Shown: positions 1 through 10,330, counted from the stretch's first letter. The stretch is 64,000 nucleotides of DNA from Flavobacterium xinjiangense (GCF_900142885.1 NZ_FRCL01000005.1:222531-286530); one strand, 5' to 3'. Notes: a model not told the origin generated them from the letters alone. Program-made: numbers and translations.

Positions 1-1
1 A

Positions 2-568
2 CCTATTGACAAAAATATCGAGATTTCGACGATTAAATTAATTAGTAAGGAAGGCGGAAAATCGTCTTTCAAAAATAGATTTCCATCCGCTATTACAGCG
101 GCGGTTTTCGTTTGTTCCGATTCAATTTTCGCAGGAGATAAACAAGATCGTTCCGGTAAAATAATTGTTGAAAAACTGGAAATTAGCGGAGTCGAAACGA
201 CGCATTACGAAATCATCCCAGATGAAATCGATGTGATTCAAGAGCGCACTAAAGCTTTCGCCAAAGAAAATCAATTGATCATTTTTACGGGAGGAACCGG
301 GCTTTCGCCAAGAGATGTTACACCGCAAGCACTGGAACCGTTGTTAGAAACCAGAATTCCGGGAATTGAGGAAGCCATACGCAGTTATGGGCAAGAACGC
401 ATGCCGTATTCGATGCTTTCCAGAACCGTTGCAGGAACTTTAGGGAATACTTTGGTACTGGCTTTACCAGGTTCAACCAACGGCGCAAAGGAATCCATGG
501 ATGCCATATTTCCTCATGTGCTGCATGTTTTTCATATTTTAAAAGGCAAAAATCATGACACCAATTAA
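2..568 (+). CDS. moaCB: Bifunctional MoaC-MoaB molybdenum cofactor protein, C-terminal part
   Basis: The reading frame is open from the first bases of the window, so the gene is cut at the left edge. The first ~25 residues (ending KEGGKSS) look like the C-terminus of MoaC, the cyclic pyranopterin monophosphate synthase. They run without a stop into a MoaB/MogA-type domain (AVFVCSDSIFAGDKQDRSG, then FTGGTGLSPRD and the PGSTNGAKE loop), which binds or adenylates molybdopterin. MoaC-MoaB fusions are known in Bacteroidota. The stop codon overlaps the start of moaA by 14 bases, so the two genes are translationally coupled. The product serves the molybdenum nitrate reductase encoded further right. 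The fusion is inferred from the short MoaC tail visible here. Confidence 0.88.
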   Translation, partial: PIDKNIEISTIKLISKEGGKSSFKNRFPSAITAAVFVCSDSIFAGDKQDRSGKIIVEKLEISGVETTHYEIIPDEIDVIQERTKAFAKENQLIIFTGGTGLSPRDVTPQALEPLLETRIPGIEEAIRSYGQERMPYSMLSRTVAGTLGNTLVLALPGSTNGAKESMDAIFPHVLHVFHILKGKNHDTN

Positions 569-1562
569 CGCTGTTTTAACGGATGATTTTGGACGTAAAC
601 ACAACTATTTGCGTATTTCCTTAATTGAGAAATGCAATTTGCGTTGTACCTATTGCATGCCAGCCGATGGAATTGTATTAAGTCCAAAAGCGAGCTTGAT
701 GACGGCTGACGAAATTCACGCCATCGCCCAAACATTCGTCAATAATGGTGTTGACAAAATAAGATTGACCGGCGGGGAACCGTTGCTACGAAAAGATTTT
801 CCTGAAATCATAGCCAAACTGGCTTCGCTTCAAACCGAGATTTCCATCACTACAAACGGAATTCTGATTAACAAACATATTGACGTTTTAAAGCAGTTTA
901 ACGTCAAGAAAATCAACCTGAGTTTAGATACTTTGGTGGCATCCAAATTCCATTCGATTACGCTTAGAAACCAGTTTCAGAGTGTAATTGATAATTTGCA
1001 TTTATTGTTGAACAATGATTTCAAAATCAAAGTAAATGTGGTTTTGATTAAAGGATTCAATGACGATGAAATTATTGATTTTATTAAGCTCACCGAGTTT
1101 TCACCCATTTCGATTCGGTTTATAGAATTCATGCCTTTTGCAGGAAACGAGTGGGACCGTAGCAAAATGGTTTCTCAAAAGGAGATTTTGGATCAGGTGC
1201 AACATCATTTCCCGGAATCGGATGTGGAGAAATTAGAAGACGATAAAAACTTCACTGCCAGAGAATTCAAAATAAAAAACTATTTGGGAAGTTTTGGGAT
1301 TATCAGTTCGATAACTAATCCTTTTTGTGACGGTTGCAACAGAATTCGCCTTACAGCCAACGGGAAAATAAAAAACTGTCTGTTCTCCAACTCCGAAACA
1401 GATTTACTGACACATTTCAGAAATAGTGAAGCGATAGAAGACTTGATTGCTTTTGCCATTAAAAGCAAAAAGAAAGTACGCGCAGGAATGACTACTATCG
1501 AGGATGTAAACAATCCCGCTTTGAATCAAGACAACCGTAGCATGATTGCTATTGGCGGTTAA
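555..1562 (+). CDS. moaA: GTP 3',8-cyclase MoaA (radical SAM)
   Basis: This radical SAM enzyme converts GTP to 3',8-cyclo-dihydro-GTP, the first step of molybdopterin synthesis. The N-terminal cluster motif CNLRCTYC binds the SAM-reducing [4Fe-4S] cluster. The GGEPLLRKD segment is the usual SAM-contact motif. The C-terminal CDGCNRIRLTANGKIKNCLF motif supplies the second, substrate-binding cluster. The protein ends in Gly-Gly, as MoaA proteins must for activity. At 335 residues it is full length. The ATG at 555 lies inside the 3' end of the preceding moaCB gene. It is the last gene of the Mo-cofactor group visible here; the gene that follows belongs to an unrelated accessory region. Confidence 0.97.
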   Translation: MTPINAVLTDDFGRKHNYLRISLIEKCNLRCTYCMPADGIVLSPKASLMTADEIHAIAQTFVNNGVDKIRLTGGEPLLRKDFPEIIAKLASLQTEISITTNGILINKHIDVLKQFNVKKINLSLDTLVASKFHSITLRNQFQSVIDNLHLLLNNDFKIKVNVVLIKGFNDDEIIDFIKLTEFSPISIRFIEFMPFAGNEWDRSKMVSQKEILDQVQHHFPESDVEKLEDDKNFTAREFKIKNYLGSFGIISSITNPFCDGCNRIRLTANGKIKNCLFSNSETDLLTHFRNSEAIEDLIAFAIKSKKKVRAGMTTIEDVNNPALNQDNRSMIAIGG

Positions 1563-1578
1563 TACTACAATTTTTTTA

Positions 1579-1634
1579 GGAGCTTTTCCCGTTATTCGTT
1601 GCAACCCTGTTTCGACTGCTATCTGGGCTTGGGC
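1579..1634 (+). repeat. Flavobacterium-type interspersed intergenic repeat, degenerate copy
   Basis: This part of the 344-base gap after moaA (1563-1906) carries the signature AGGAGCTTTTCCCGTTATTC, followed by CTGCTATCTGGGCTTGGGC. The same framework (AGCTnnTnCCGnT ... ctGCTAtCnGGGCT) recurs inverted at 5232-5300, and a related form lies at 20421-20540. From memory, similar short elements are scattered through Flavobacterium genomes. Short open frames across it are repeat sequence rather than genes. I see nothing else in this gap beyond AT-rich sequence ahead of the next gene. Confidence 0.5.
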
Positions 1635-1906
1635 TTTTGTGTAAAAAAGACCGTGAATGAGGTTTCCCGTAAAGTTTACAATCACGAAGATATTATTTTT
1701 GAAAATAAGTTAATTATCAAAGCTAATTTATCAGATTTTTCGGTAATTAATTTGTATGTTTGAAATTAGTAAAGTCTGATGTTTATCACAGCTGTCTAAT
1801 CAATTTAGGGGGTGATAAGTCTTATAAATTCAGCAGTATTACTAGTTAGCTGTAATACTCTCTAAAATCGTAGAAAAAGAACCAAAAATAATCAAAAATA
1901 ATCAAA

Positions 1907-3031
1907 ATGAAAATTCCGAATAGCATTATTCCACTTGCATACGAAGTCTCAAAAGAATTTTACGAAGGCAACATTTCATTAAAAGACGCGACAGCAAAAC
2001 TTATCAAGGACAAAAGTATTAACGAAAATTCTGCTCGTGATTATTTTTATAATTTTAAGTATTTATTGGAAGGGAAAAAATTCACAAGAACTTTAAATGC
2101 TGACACTATGGAATATTTTTTCACTCATATTTTTGAAGATTATGGAGAAAAAAATATTTTAAATTGTTTGATAGCTTTAAGAGAACATATTGAATATTAT
2201 GAAGCACAAAATAATACAACAATGCGCAAAATGCGTTCAATTCACAAAAAATTTGCAGACAGAATAGTTGAACCAACTTTAATAACAAACATTGACCAAC
2301 TTTATCAAAATATAGAAACTGTTGAATTAAGCTTAACTGATGGAACAGAAGAAGAAAGAATTGAAAGCGCAAAATTGATTAAGCGAGGAACTTGTTTTGT
2401 TGCTTATCAAATTGAAAATGAATTGAGATTTGCACCAAGCAGATTTTTAGGTTATCAAAATAATAAAATATTCAAGTTTGCATCAACAGATATTGATGGA
2501 AGAGAAACAAACAAAGCAATAAATTCTATTTTAAATTCAAAACCAATAATTGACAATAATCTTGAAAAAAAATATTTAGAATATTGTGAAAAAATTGGAA
2601 TAAAACCACAATTAAAAGGTGGAGCTTATGCAGTTACAAGAAAGTATTGGAAAATCAGCATCAAAAATGATTTCAATAGTAATACTGATTTATCAGGAGA
2701 ATTTCCAGAAGGAAAAATTGTTGAAAGAACACATAAAGCAAGAGAAAGAAATTCAAAAGTAGTAGAATTAGCAAAAAATAATTTCAAAAATAAACACGGA
2801 AAACTATTTTGTCAAGTTTGCGATTTTGACTTTGAAGATAATTACGGAATTGTTGGAAAAGATTTTATTGAAGGACATCATACAATTGCTGTGAGCGAAA
2901 TGCCTGCGGATTACAAAACAAAACCAGAAGAAATTGCAATGCTTTGTGGTAATTGTCATCGAATGGTCCACAAAAAAAGGCCTTGGTTGACAATGGAAGA
3001 ATTAACAAAAGTCTTAAAAACTAAAACATAA
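1907..3031 (+). CDS. HNH endonuclease (McrA-like C-terminal nuclease)
   Basis: The protein has 374 residues. The last ~90 form an HNH nuclease: zinc-knuckle CQVC, then IEGHHTIAVSEM (the HH pair), and LCGNCHRMVH, which supplies the second CxxC, the N and the final H. The N-terminal ~120 residues are helical and of unknown function. The middle (around 150-220, with SRFLGYQNN and DGRETNKAI) resembles DNA-recognition segments seen before HNH domains in modification-dependent restriction enzymes, but I cannot assign it to a named domain. No methyltransferase is nearby, which would fit a modification-dependent enzyme. It is followed by a gene of unknown function and a REP transposase, so it sits in an accessory patch. 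A nuclease is certain in fold; a defence role is inference. Confidence 0.85.
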   Translation: MKIPNSIIPLAYEVSKEFYEGNISLKDATAKLIKDKSINENSARDYFYNFKYLLEGKKFTRTLNADTMEYFFTHIFEDYGEKNILNCLIALREHIEYYEAQNNTTMRKMRSIHKKFADRIVEPTLITNIDQLYQNIETVELSLTDGTEEERIESAKLIKRGTCFVAYQIENELRFAPSRFLGYQNNKIFKFASTDIDGRETNKAINSILNSKPIIDNNLEKKYLEYCEKIGIKPQLKGGAYAVTRKYWKISIKNDFNSNTDLSGEFPEGKIVERTHKARERNSKVVELAKNNFKNKHGKLFCQVCDFDFEDNYGIVGKDFIEGHHTIAVSEMPADYKTKPEEIAMLCGNCHRMVHKKRPWLTMEELTKVLKTKT

Positions 3032-3203
3032 AAAAATAAGTACTACAGCTAATGCAAGTTTTGCGCTATCGTGGTTTTTAGGCTTAATTTAAAGTGGTCG
3101 TGCGTTTTGAAATTTAGTGATGAAACGAAAATAAAGCTTAATTTAACCCAAAACCTCTTGTAGCAAGGGAACGTTTAGCAGTAAGCTTAAAAAAGAACGA
3201 AAA

Positions 3204-3863
3204 ATGAATGATAAAATCGATATTTTTGAATCTATAAAATCGGATGCTATCAACGAATTATCCCCCGAAATTCTTGAAACAGGTCTTGATTATTTAACTG
3301 ATTCTGAAGTTTTAAAAGACATTCCTATTTTCGGTATTGCGTTTAAAAGTTATAATTTATACCAAAGGGTAACTGAAACATTTTTTATAAAAAAACTACT
3401 TAAATTTCTTTTTGAATTGAGAGAAATCCCTTTGTTAGAAAGAGAAAAATTTATAAAGAAACTTGAAATTAATCAAGAAACTAATAAAGCTGGTGAAAAA
3501 CTACTCATTACAATAAATCGTCTCAATGATATTGATAAAGCAGAAATAATTGGAAGATTATTTAAAAAAACAATATTAGGCAAAATTGAATTTGAAGATT
3601 TCAGTAGATTAACGCACATAATTGATAACGCTTACATTCACGATTTGAAATTACTAAAAAACAATATTTACTTGAGGTATGTTAATGATGATATCAAATC
3701 TAGTTTACATCAAGTAGGTTTATTAAATCAAAACATATCTGATGTAGAAAGACAAAAGAGATTTTTAGAACGTGTTGGAAGTAAAAGTGATGTGCAACCG
3801 AAATTTGAATATAAAGTTAATCAATATTGTGAAATATTAGTAGAACATGGTTTTAAAGAATAA
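3204..3863 (+). CDS. Hypothetical helical protein, possibly membrane-associated
   Basis: The protein has 219 residues and no motif I can name with confidence. Residues ~35-70 (LKDIPIFGIAFKSYNLYQ, then FFIKKLLKFLFEL) form an amphipathic to hydrophobic segment. A central stretch reads INRLNDIDKAEIIGRLFKKT and then SRLTHIIDNAYIHDL. I recall a similar pattern (short hydrophobic helix, then a DKAxxIGxLF block) in conserved hypothetical proteins of accessory regions. The ATG at 3204 lies shortly after an A-rich, purine-rich stretch. It stands alone between the HNH gene and the REP transposase, separated from the former by a 172-base spacer. Composition is very AT-rich, like its neighbours in this patch. 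A link to the HNH enzyme is possible but unsupported. Confidence 0.7.
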   Translation: MNDKIDIFESIKSDAINELSPEILETGLDYLTDSEVLKDIPIFGIAFKSYNLYQRVTETFFIKKLLKFLFELREIPLLEREKFIKKLEINQETNKAGEKLLITINRLNDIDKAEIIGRLFKKTILGKIEFEDFSRLTHIIDNAYIHDLKLLKNNIYLRYVNDDIKSSLHQVGLLNQNISDVERQKRFLERVGSKSDVQPKFEYKVNQYCEILVEHGFKE

Positions 3864-3877
3864 AGTTCTGCTACCCC

Positions 3878-3913
3878 CGCTACCGCACGAATCCTTTCGT
3901 GTGGTTCATGTAG
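3878..3913 (+). repeat. REP element 1, upstream of the RAYT gene
   Basis: Short imperfect palindrome: the arms CCGCACGAA and TTCGTGTGG close around TCCT, preceded by CGCTA and followed by TTCATGTAG. The single arm mismatch still allows a G-T pair. It lies about 40 bases before the transposase start, and inverted copies lie after the gene. This is the usual arrangement for a REP-associated tyrosine transposase. Confidence 0.85.
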
Positions 3914-3955
3914 ATTAAAACTAAACTTTCTATATTAATATTAAAGACAGTAACT

Positions 3956-4522
3956 ATGAGTAGAAATTATAAATTTTATAATCCAGAGGGTTTGTATTTT
4001 ATAAGTTTCTCCGTAGTAGGTTGGTTAGATGTATTTACTCGTAATGAGTACAAAGATTTATTTCTTGAAAGTGTAGCATTTTGTCAAAAAAACAAAGGAT
4101 TAGAAATTCATGCTTGGTGTATTATGAGCAATCATGTGCATTTAGTTTTTAGGAGTATAAGTGGTCAAAATCCTGAATTATTGATTGGTGATTTAAAAAG
4201 GTTTACCAGTCAATCAATTGTAAAAAGTATACAAGAAAATCCAAGAGAAAGCAGAAAAGAATTCTTGTTAGATTTTTTTAAAAAACAAGCTGAAAAAAGT
4301 TCAAATGTAAAACACTATCAATTTTGGCGTCATGATAATCAACCTATTGAGTTGTGGAGCAATAAAGTTATTCAACAAAAGATAGACTATGTACACAATA
4401 ATCCTGTAGAAGGGGGCGTAGTTTATAAAGCAGAAGATTATGTATACAGTAGTGCCATGGATTATTCAGGTCAAAAAGGATTAATTGATGATGTAGTTGT
4501 TTTTAGAATGTTTGGTATTTAA
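3956..4522 (+). CDS. REP-associated tyrosine transposase (RAYT, IS200/IS605-like Y1 domain)
   Basis: The 188-residue protein belongs to the Y1_Tnp/HUH superfamily of single-strand DNA transposases. The metal-binding HUH motif is visible as MSNHVHLVF near residue 60, and the likely catalytic tyrosine is in KIDYVHNNPVEGG. The conserved WRHDNQPIEL stretch near residue 122 and the VYSSAMDY tail are typical of RAYTs. Such proteins are domesticated and act on REP hairpins. Here REP hairpins lie immediately before (3878-3913) and after (4530-4559, 4606-4635, 5152-5210) the gene, the downstream ones inverted or altered. The last codons of the gene, together with the following REP, are duplicated in tandem. 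Start chosen at the ATG giving MSRNYKFYNPEG, the usual RAYT N-terminus. Confidence 0.93.
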   Translation: MSRNYKFYNPEGLYFISFSVVGWLDVFTRNEYKDLFLESVAFCQKNKGLEIHAWCIMSNHVHLVFRSISGQNPELLIGDLKRFTSQSIVKSIQENPRESRKEFLLDFFKKQAEKSSNVKHYQFWRHDNQPIELWSNKVIQQKIDYVHNNPVEGGVVYKAEDYVYSSAMDYSGQKGLIDDVVVFRMFGI

Positions 4523-4529
4523 CGACAAC

Positions 4530-4559
4530 GAACCACACGAAAGGATTCGTGCGGTAGCG
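4530..4559 (-). repeat. REP element 2 (inverted)
   Basis: Inverted copy of REP 1, directly behind the transposase stop codon. Arms CCACACGAA and TTCGTGCGG close around the loop AGGA, and GGTAGCG follows. It forms a pair with REP 1 that brackets the gene. Confidence 0.87.
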
Positions 4560-4605
4560 GAGGATTATGTAGTTGTTTTTAGAATGTTTACTATTTAATG
4601 ACAAT

Positions 4606-4635
4606 GAACCACATGAAAGGATTCGTGCGGTAGCG
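4606..4635 (-). repeat. REP element 3 (inverted, in duplicated unit)
   Basis: Third REP, 76 bases after REP 2 and in the same orientation, with one extra arm change (CCACATGAA). It lies in the second unit of the tandem duplication, just ahead of the small secreted-protein gene. Confidence 0.85.
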
Positions 4636-4671
4636 CTAGGAACTTTAGCAGAAATCTTTAAAAACCATTTT

Positions 4672-5118
4672 ATGAGGAAAATATCGATAATTTTTTTATT
4701 CATTACAACATTAACATTCGCTCAAAGGAAGATTGATAAATTACATTATGCGAAAACATTAATTGCTGTTCCTGAAAATTGTACTGCAAAATCAGAATAT
4801 GAAATAATTGATTGCAGTGGATTTTCTACTCAATGGCTATTTCTGAGTGACGAAATGGTAAAACAAAAAGTTAACGAGCAAATTTCTAAACAAATTGAGC
4901 AGCAATTTGATTATAAAAACAAAAAAGAAATTAAATTTTTTTCACAGAAGGAAATGTTCGAAGGGAATATTTACCAAATGAAAAAAGGGACTTATAGAAT
5001 TATTGGGTTTGGCCGAGTAAATGGTATTGCGTTGGTTTTAAATTTAGGATTCGAAAAAGAAGTTAAGTCGAACTCAGACTTAAATGAATTTGAAAAAAAC
5101 TTTATTCAATTTCAATAA
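4672..5118 (+). CDS. Small secreted protein of unknown function
   Basis: Starting at the ATG at 4672, the product has 148 residues. It begins with a classical signal peptide (MRKISIIFLFITTLTFAQ) with cleavage likely after the Ala-Gln. Frames reaching further upstream run through the duplicated REP sequence, so I reject an earlier start. The mature part is charged and has a central segment rich in Lys and Gln (KQKVNEQISKQIEQQF), then a short C-terminal half with alternating hydrophobic residues that suggests beta strands. Two cysteines at mature positions ~23 and ~34 could form a disulfide in the periplasm. I do not recognise the family. It has REP elements on both sides and no operon partner. 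Confidence 0.65.
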   Translation: MRKISIIFLFITTLTFAQRKIDKLHYAKTLIAVPENCTAKSEYEIIDCSGFSTQWLFLSDEMVKQKVNEQISKQIEQQFDYKNKKEIKFFSQKEMFEGNIYQMKKGTYRIIGFGRVNGIALVLNLGFEKEVKSNSDLNEFEKNFIQFQ

Positions 5119-5151
5119 GACTTCTGTTAACAGCCGGTAAACGAAATTACA

Positions 5152-5210
5152 CCGCTACCGCACAAAATGAAATTCGACGAAGTCAATCCTTTCGTGTGGT
5201 TTCTATGTAG
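5152..5210 (+). repeat. REP element 4 with an insertion in the hairpin
   Basis: Same framework as REP 1 (CGCTACCGCAC ... AATCCTTTCGTGTGGTT ... ATGTAG) and same orientation, but about 21 extra bases interrupt the left arm. It closes the REP-bearing segment on the right. It probably no longer folds like the others. Confidence 0.75.
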
Positions 5211-5231
5211 AAATGTCATTATGAAAAAAGT

Positions 5232-5300
5232 TCGTTATTCCTAGCCCTGATGGTAGCGGCATCCTCGTAACGCAGTGGAGAGATACAGCGGACAGCAGGA
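5232..5300 (-). repeat. Interspersed intergenic repeat, inverted copy
   Basis: Read on the minus strand, this stretch gives CTCCTGCTGTCCGCTGTATC and then GATGCCGCTACCATCAGGGC. It is the better-preserved relative of the element at 1579-1634. It lies in the 374-base gap between the secreted-protein gene and the end of katG, together with REP 4 and the katG terminator. No gene is seen in that gap. Confidence 0.55.
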
Positions 5301-5442
5301 GATTTCGTTCTTTTAAACTGCAATCATTCTGCTCCTAAAGAAAATCAACTTTCGCTTAATTGTACGTGTTCTCTGGTGCAATGCAATTTATTTGCCGCCG
5401 ACTCACTTTTTTTGATTTGTATAAATTAATTTGGAAACAAAA

Positions 5443-5468
5443 AAGGTGGCCCGTTACCAGACCACCTT
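5443..5468 (-). terminator. Rho-independent terminator of katG
   Basis: Stem arms AAGGTGG and CCACCTT flank a 12-base loop. On the minus strand the hairpin is followed by a T-rich run. It lies 24 bases beyond the katG stop codon. Confidence 0.8.
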
Positions 5469-5492
5469 AATACTATAAAAACAAGAATGAAA

Positions 5493-7772
<2,280 letters not shown>

Positions 7773-7792
7773 TTATCAAAAACATTTTACTG

Positions 7793-7807
7793 ATAGATAA
7801 AAACTAT
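7793..7807 (-). promoter_or_regulatory. OxyR-like half operator upstream of katG
   Basis: The palindrome ATAGATAAAAACTAT fits the OxyR half-site pattern ATAGnTnnnAnCTAT exactly, 75 bases before the katG start. The second half-site expected 22 bases away is missing, although TAG/CTAT fragments continue to 7822. The match is suggestive only. The rest of the 372-base gap (7719-8090) shows nothing I can name. Confidence 0.4.
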
Positions 7808-8090
7808 AATGGTAGCTACTATCCGTTATGCAGTCAACTGATGGGAATTTATTTTTTTTAAAAAAGAATCAGATTATTTGCATGTCAAAGTTGGACTGTT
7901 GTAGTTTTGATGGAAACAATGGGGTAACAAGCTTACTGTAAGAAATAAAAGTATAAATTAGCGAGGTAAAAAGCTGTTATATAATGTACAGGGACGTAAT
8001 TAGGGTGGATGTACGCTATAGTGTTGCGTGTCTGTTCGAGTTGGTGGCAAGTGTACCGGAATTCACGACTAAAATGAAACGACAAGAAAA

Positions 8091-8378
8091 ATGAACATTT
8101 ACAAAACCGAAATTCTGAATAAGATTTGCTATACAGAACTTGTTTATGAACGAATTAATAAAAAGTTAAATAGCAAGTACCAAAAGTCAGTAATTGAGAA
8201 AATGCTTTTTGAAATAATAAAAGAAACAAATGAAATTCATTTTCAGAAAATCGGTAAAAACTTTTATATTTCAAACATTGAACATAATATCAAAATAACA
8301 ATAAATTCAAACACTTATAGAATTATAACTGTTGACCGAATTACAAAAAACGAAAAGCAAAATGACAAACGGATTTAA
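8091..8378 (+). CDS. DUF3781-like small protein
   Basis: The protein has 95 residues. Its N-terminus (KICYTELVYERINKKL) and the following QKIGKNFYISN segment match what I remember of the DUF3781 family, a small protein of unknown function in Firmicutes and Bacteroidota. There is no signal peptide or membrane segment. Its last codons overlap the next gene by 17 bases, so the pair is probably co-translated. The neighbour has a GyrI-like ligand-binding fold, and the pairing suggests a common small-molecule or stress function that I cannot specify. The upstream region contains a short blind ORF (ATG at 8074) ending inside this start. Confidence 0.7.
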   Translation: MNIYKTEILNKICYTELVYERINKKLNSKYQKSVIEKMLFEIIKETNEIHFQKIGKNFYISNIEHNIKITINSNTYRIITVDRITKNEKQNDKRI

Positions 8379-8811
8379 AATAATCGGGATTTCAACTCGA
8401 ACAACAAACAAAGACAACCAAGCGCAACAAGATCTGGGAAATCTTTGGGGACAATTTTTCTCGAAAAATTTATTAAACATAATTCCTAACAAGATTTCTA
8501 ATGAAATTATAGCGATTTATACGGACTACAAAAGTGACTTTACGGAAGATTACACGACAATAATTGGTATTCCAGTATCAACTTTGGACGAAATTCCAGA
8601 CGGATTAATCGGCCGTGAATTTCAATCTGAAAATTTTAAAAAATTCACTGCAAAAGGTGAAATGCCGAATGCTGTTGTAGCTGCTTGGGTTGACATTTGG
8701 CAGAAGGACAAAGAATTAAACAGAAAATACAGCTATCATTTTGAAGTTTACGGAGAGCGATCGCAAAATGGAGAAAATTCAGAAGTTGAAATTTTCATTG
8801 CAACGAAATAA
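8362..8811 (+). CDS. GyrI-like / AraC effector-binding domain protein
   Basis: The protein has 149 residues from the ATG at 8362. An earlier ATG at 8332 lies further inside the previous gene and adds only a charged stretch, so I prefer the later start (MTNGFKIIGISTRTTN). The layout is that of the single-domain GyrI/effector-binding fold: an N-terminal beta strand, a helix DLGNLWGQFFSKN, the IPDGLIGREF loop, and the final EVYGERSQ...EVEIFIATK strand. Such proteins bind small amphipathic or cationic compounds and can protect gyrase or sequester drugs. There is no DNA-binding domain, so it is not a regulator on its own. It overlaps the DUF3781-like gene. Confidence 0.85.
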   Translation: MTNGFKIIGISTRTTNKDNQAQQDLGNLWGQFFSKNLLNIIPNKISNEIIAIYTDYKSDFTEDYTTIIGIPVSTLDEIPDGLIGREFQSENFKKFTAKGEMPNAVVAAWVDIWQKDKELNRKYSYHFEVYGERSQNGENSEVEIFIATK

Positions 8812-9009
8812 CAACACCAGCCACTAACAGCTGTTTTGATATAGTTTCGGATTTAATGCAAGTACTGTTTCGCATCAAGTTTTCGTTAAGCCAAAAAATG
8901 AAAGGTTACGAACCACACACAATGGCAATGCAGGAAAACAGCAGAAGATAGTTTCAACTAAAATTTCGGAGAAAAAATAATTGAAAAACAGAACAGTAAA
9001 ATAAAAGAA

Positions 9010-9468
9010 ATGGATAACGAATTAGTTGTTGAGAAAAGTTGGTGGAAAAGAAATTGGAAATGGTTTTTTCCAACTTTACTGTTACTGTTACTGTTTTTGC
9101 TTCTATTTGGTTCAATTTTGAGTTCAAGTATTGACGGAACTGTAACTGATATTGCTCAAGCGTATTCTGACAATTCACTTTATGAAAAGGCAATTGAAAA
9201 AGCGAAAATGAATAAAAGAGTTCTTGAAGTTATTGGAGCAATAGAACCGATTGATAAATTAGCAATTTTGGAAGGAAATGCGATTTATTCAAACCATAAT
9301 AATTCAGTTGAATTGTCAGTCAGAATAAAAGGAAATAAAGGAAAAGGAAAAATGGATATTTCTGCTCACAAAAACGGGAATGAATGGGTATATAAAGAAA
9401 TAAACATCCGTGTAAAAGAGCCTAAAGAAGAAATTCAAATGTTAAAAGATACAATTGGGGAAAAATAA
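9010..9468 (+). CDS. Coa1-like membrane-anchored protein
   Basis: The protein has 152 residues. A short cytoplasmic start containing KSWWKRNWKW is followed by a single strongly hydrophobic segment (about residues 20-39, rich in Leu). The soluble remainder has the pattern of the Coa1/Tim21-type fold found in many Bacteroidota proteins annotated as cytochrome oxidase assembly factor 1 family: AYSDNSLYEKAIEKAK, then IGAIEPIDKLAILEGN, then KGKMDISAHKNGNEW. No cytochrome oxidase genes are near, so a role in oxidase assembly is not supported by context. It is preceded by a 198-base spacer and appears to be monocistronic. Confidence 0.8.
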   Translation: MDNELVVEKSWWKRNWKWFFPTLLLLLLFLLLFGSILSSSIDGTVTDIAQAYSDNSLYEKAIEKAKMNKRVLEVIGAIEPIDKLAILEGNAIYSNHNNSVELSVRIKGNKGKGKMDISAHKNGNEWVYKEINIRVKEPKEEIQMLKDTIGEK

Positions 9469-9621
9469 TTGTAAATCTAGGCTTCCTTTATCCGCAACTC
9501 AAGTGGCATAACGGTAGAGGTAATGTAGCACAGACAGTATAAAAAATTAACACTATGAACCCTAAGACCGATTGATTATGTTAAATAATTGGATCGAATG
9601 AGTTTTTTAAAGAATGATTAC

Positions 9622-10170
9622 TTACTTCAATTCCACTTTGACATTATACTGATTTAAACTCAAAATAGTTTCTATAGACCCAAAGGTGGCAATGCTTCTT
9701 TGATACTCTCTTTCCTTTTTTAAAGCAATTTGTTTCACGCAGTTTTGAAACCGACTCACTTCTTTTAAAGTGGTTAAAATTAATCCGGGAACGGGAACAT
9801 TTTTTCCTTCTTTGTCTTTGGAAACCATCGTAAAATAAGAAGAGTTGCAATGTTTCACGACTCCGGTCTGGATATTTTCGGCCTCCACACGAATGCCAAT
9901 AATCATTGAACTGGTTCCAACGTAATTCACACTAGCTTTCATGGTAACTAGTTCGCCCACTTCAATTGGTTTTAGGAAATTTACTGTATCCACAGAAGCC
10001 GTTACGCAGTAGTTACCTGAAAATCTTGAAGCGCAGGCAAAAGCAATCTGATCGAGTAAGGATAGAATATAACCTCCGTGAATTTTACCACTAAAATTAG
10101 TGTGCGATGGAAGCATTAACTCAGAAATAGTGATGTGAGAGGAACTTACCGTTTTGAAAGTACTGTTCAT
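9622..10170 (-). CDS. Acyl-CoA thioesterase, hotdog fold (YciA/BACH type)
   Basis: The protein has 182 residues. The N-terminal half carries the hotdog signature: MLPSHTNFSGKIHGGYILSL with the conserved Asn and the HGG turn, then LLDQIAFACASRFSG with the active-site Asp, and VDTVNFLKPIEVGELV. This matches acyl-CoA hydrolases, which release CoA from fatty acyl-CoAs in the cytoplasm. The C-terminal ~55 residues are helical and charged. The gene stands alone between the accessory small genes and the nitrate island, and nothing ties it to nitrate metabolism. Confidence 0.9.
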   Translation of the reverse strand: MNSTFKTVSSSHITISELMLPSHTNFSGKIHGGYILSLLDQIAFACASRFSGNYCVTASVDTVNFLKPIEVGELVTMKASVNYVGTSSMIIGIRVEAENIQTGVVKHCNSSYFTMVSKDKEGKNVPVPGLILTTLKEVSRFQNCVKQIALKKEREYQRSIATFGSIETILSLNQYNVKVELK

Positions 10171-10330
10171 TTGATGAATATTTTTGTTTTAACCATTAAG
10201 AAATTAAGTATGAAAGCTTAATTTTTCTTAATTTATTTAATGGTTTGGTCTAAACCTATAGGTTATTGTGCAATATAGCCTCTAGAATCTAAAAGGATGA
10301 TAAATTAATTGGTAGCTAATTGTCTTGAGA

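Larger units (their letters stand above)
4487..4638 (+). repeat. 76-bp tandem duplication of RAYT 3' end plus REP
   Basis: Two units of 76 bases, 4487-4562 and 4563-4638, follow each other without a gap. Each contains the end of the transposase frame (VVVFRMF then a stop) and one inverted REP. They differ at only a handful of positions, for example GATGATGTAG against GATTATGTAG. The first unit is the real gene end; the second is a passive copy. It shows that this REP unit was amplified fairly recently together with the gene tail. Confidence 0.9.

Noticed and set aside
1404..1685. Minus-strand open frame across the end of moaA and the following gap
   Set aside because: It runs antisense through the conserved C-terminus of MoaA and then through an interspersed repeat; the coding-like look comes from these two.
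4573..4671. Upstream extension of the small secreted protein
   Set aside because: This part reads through the duplicated REP unit, and a clear signal peptide starts at 4672.
1907..5118. A complete defence island
   Set aside because: Only one nuclease gene is recognisable; there is no helicase, methyltransferase, toxin or CRISPR component nearby.
7793..7830. Complete OxyR site of four ATAG/CTAT blocks upstream of katG
   Set aside because: Only the first half fits the consensus; the second is missing at the required spacing, so only a half-site is listed.
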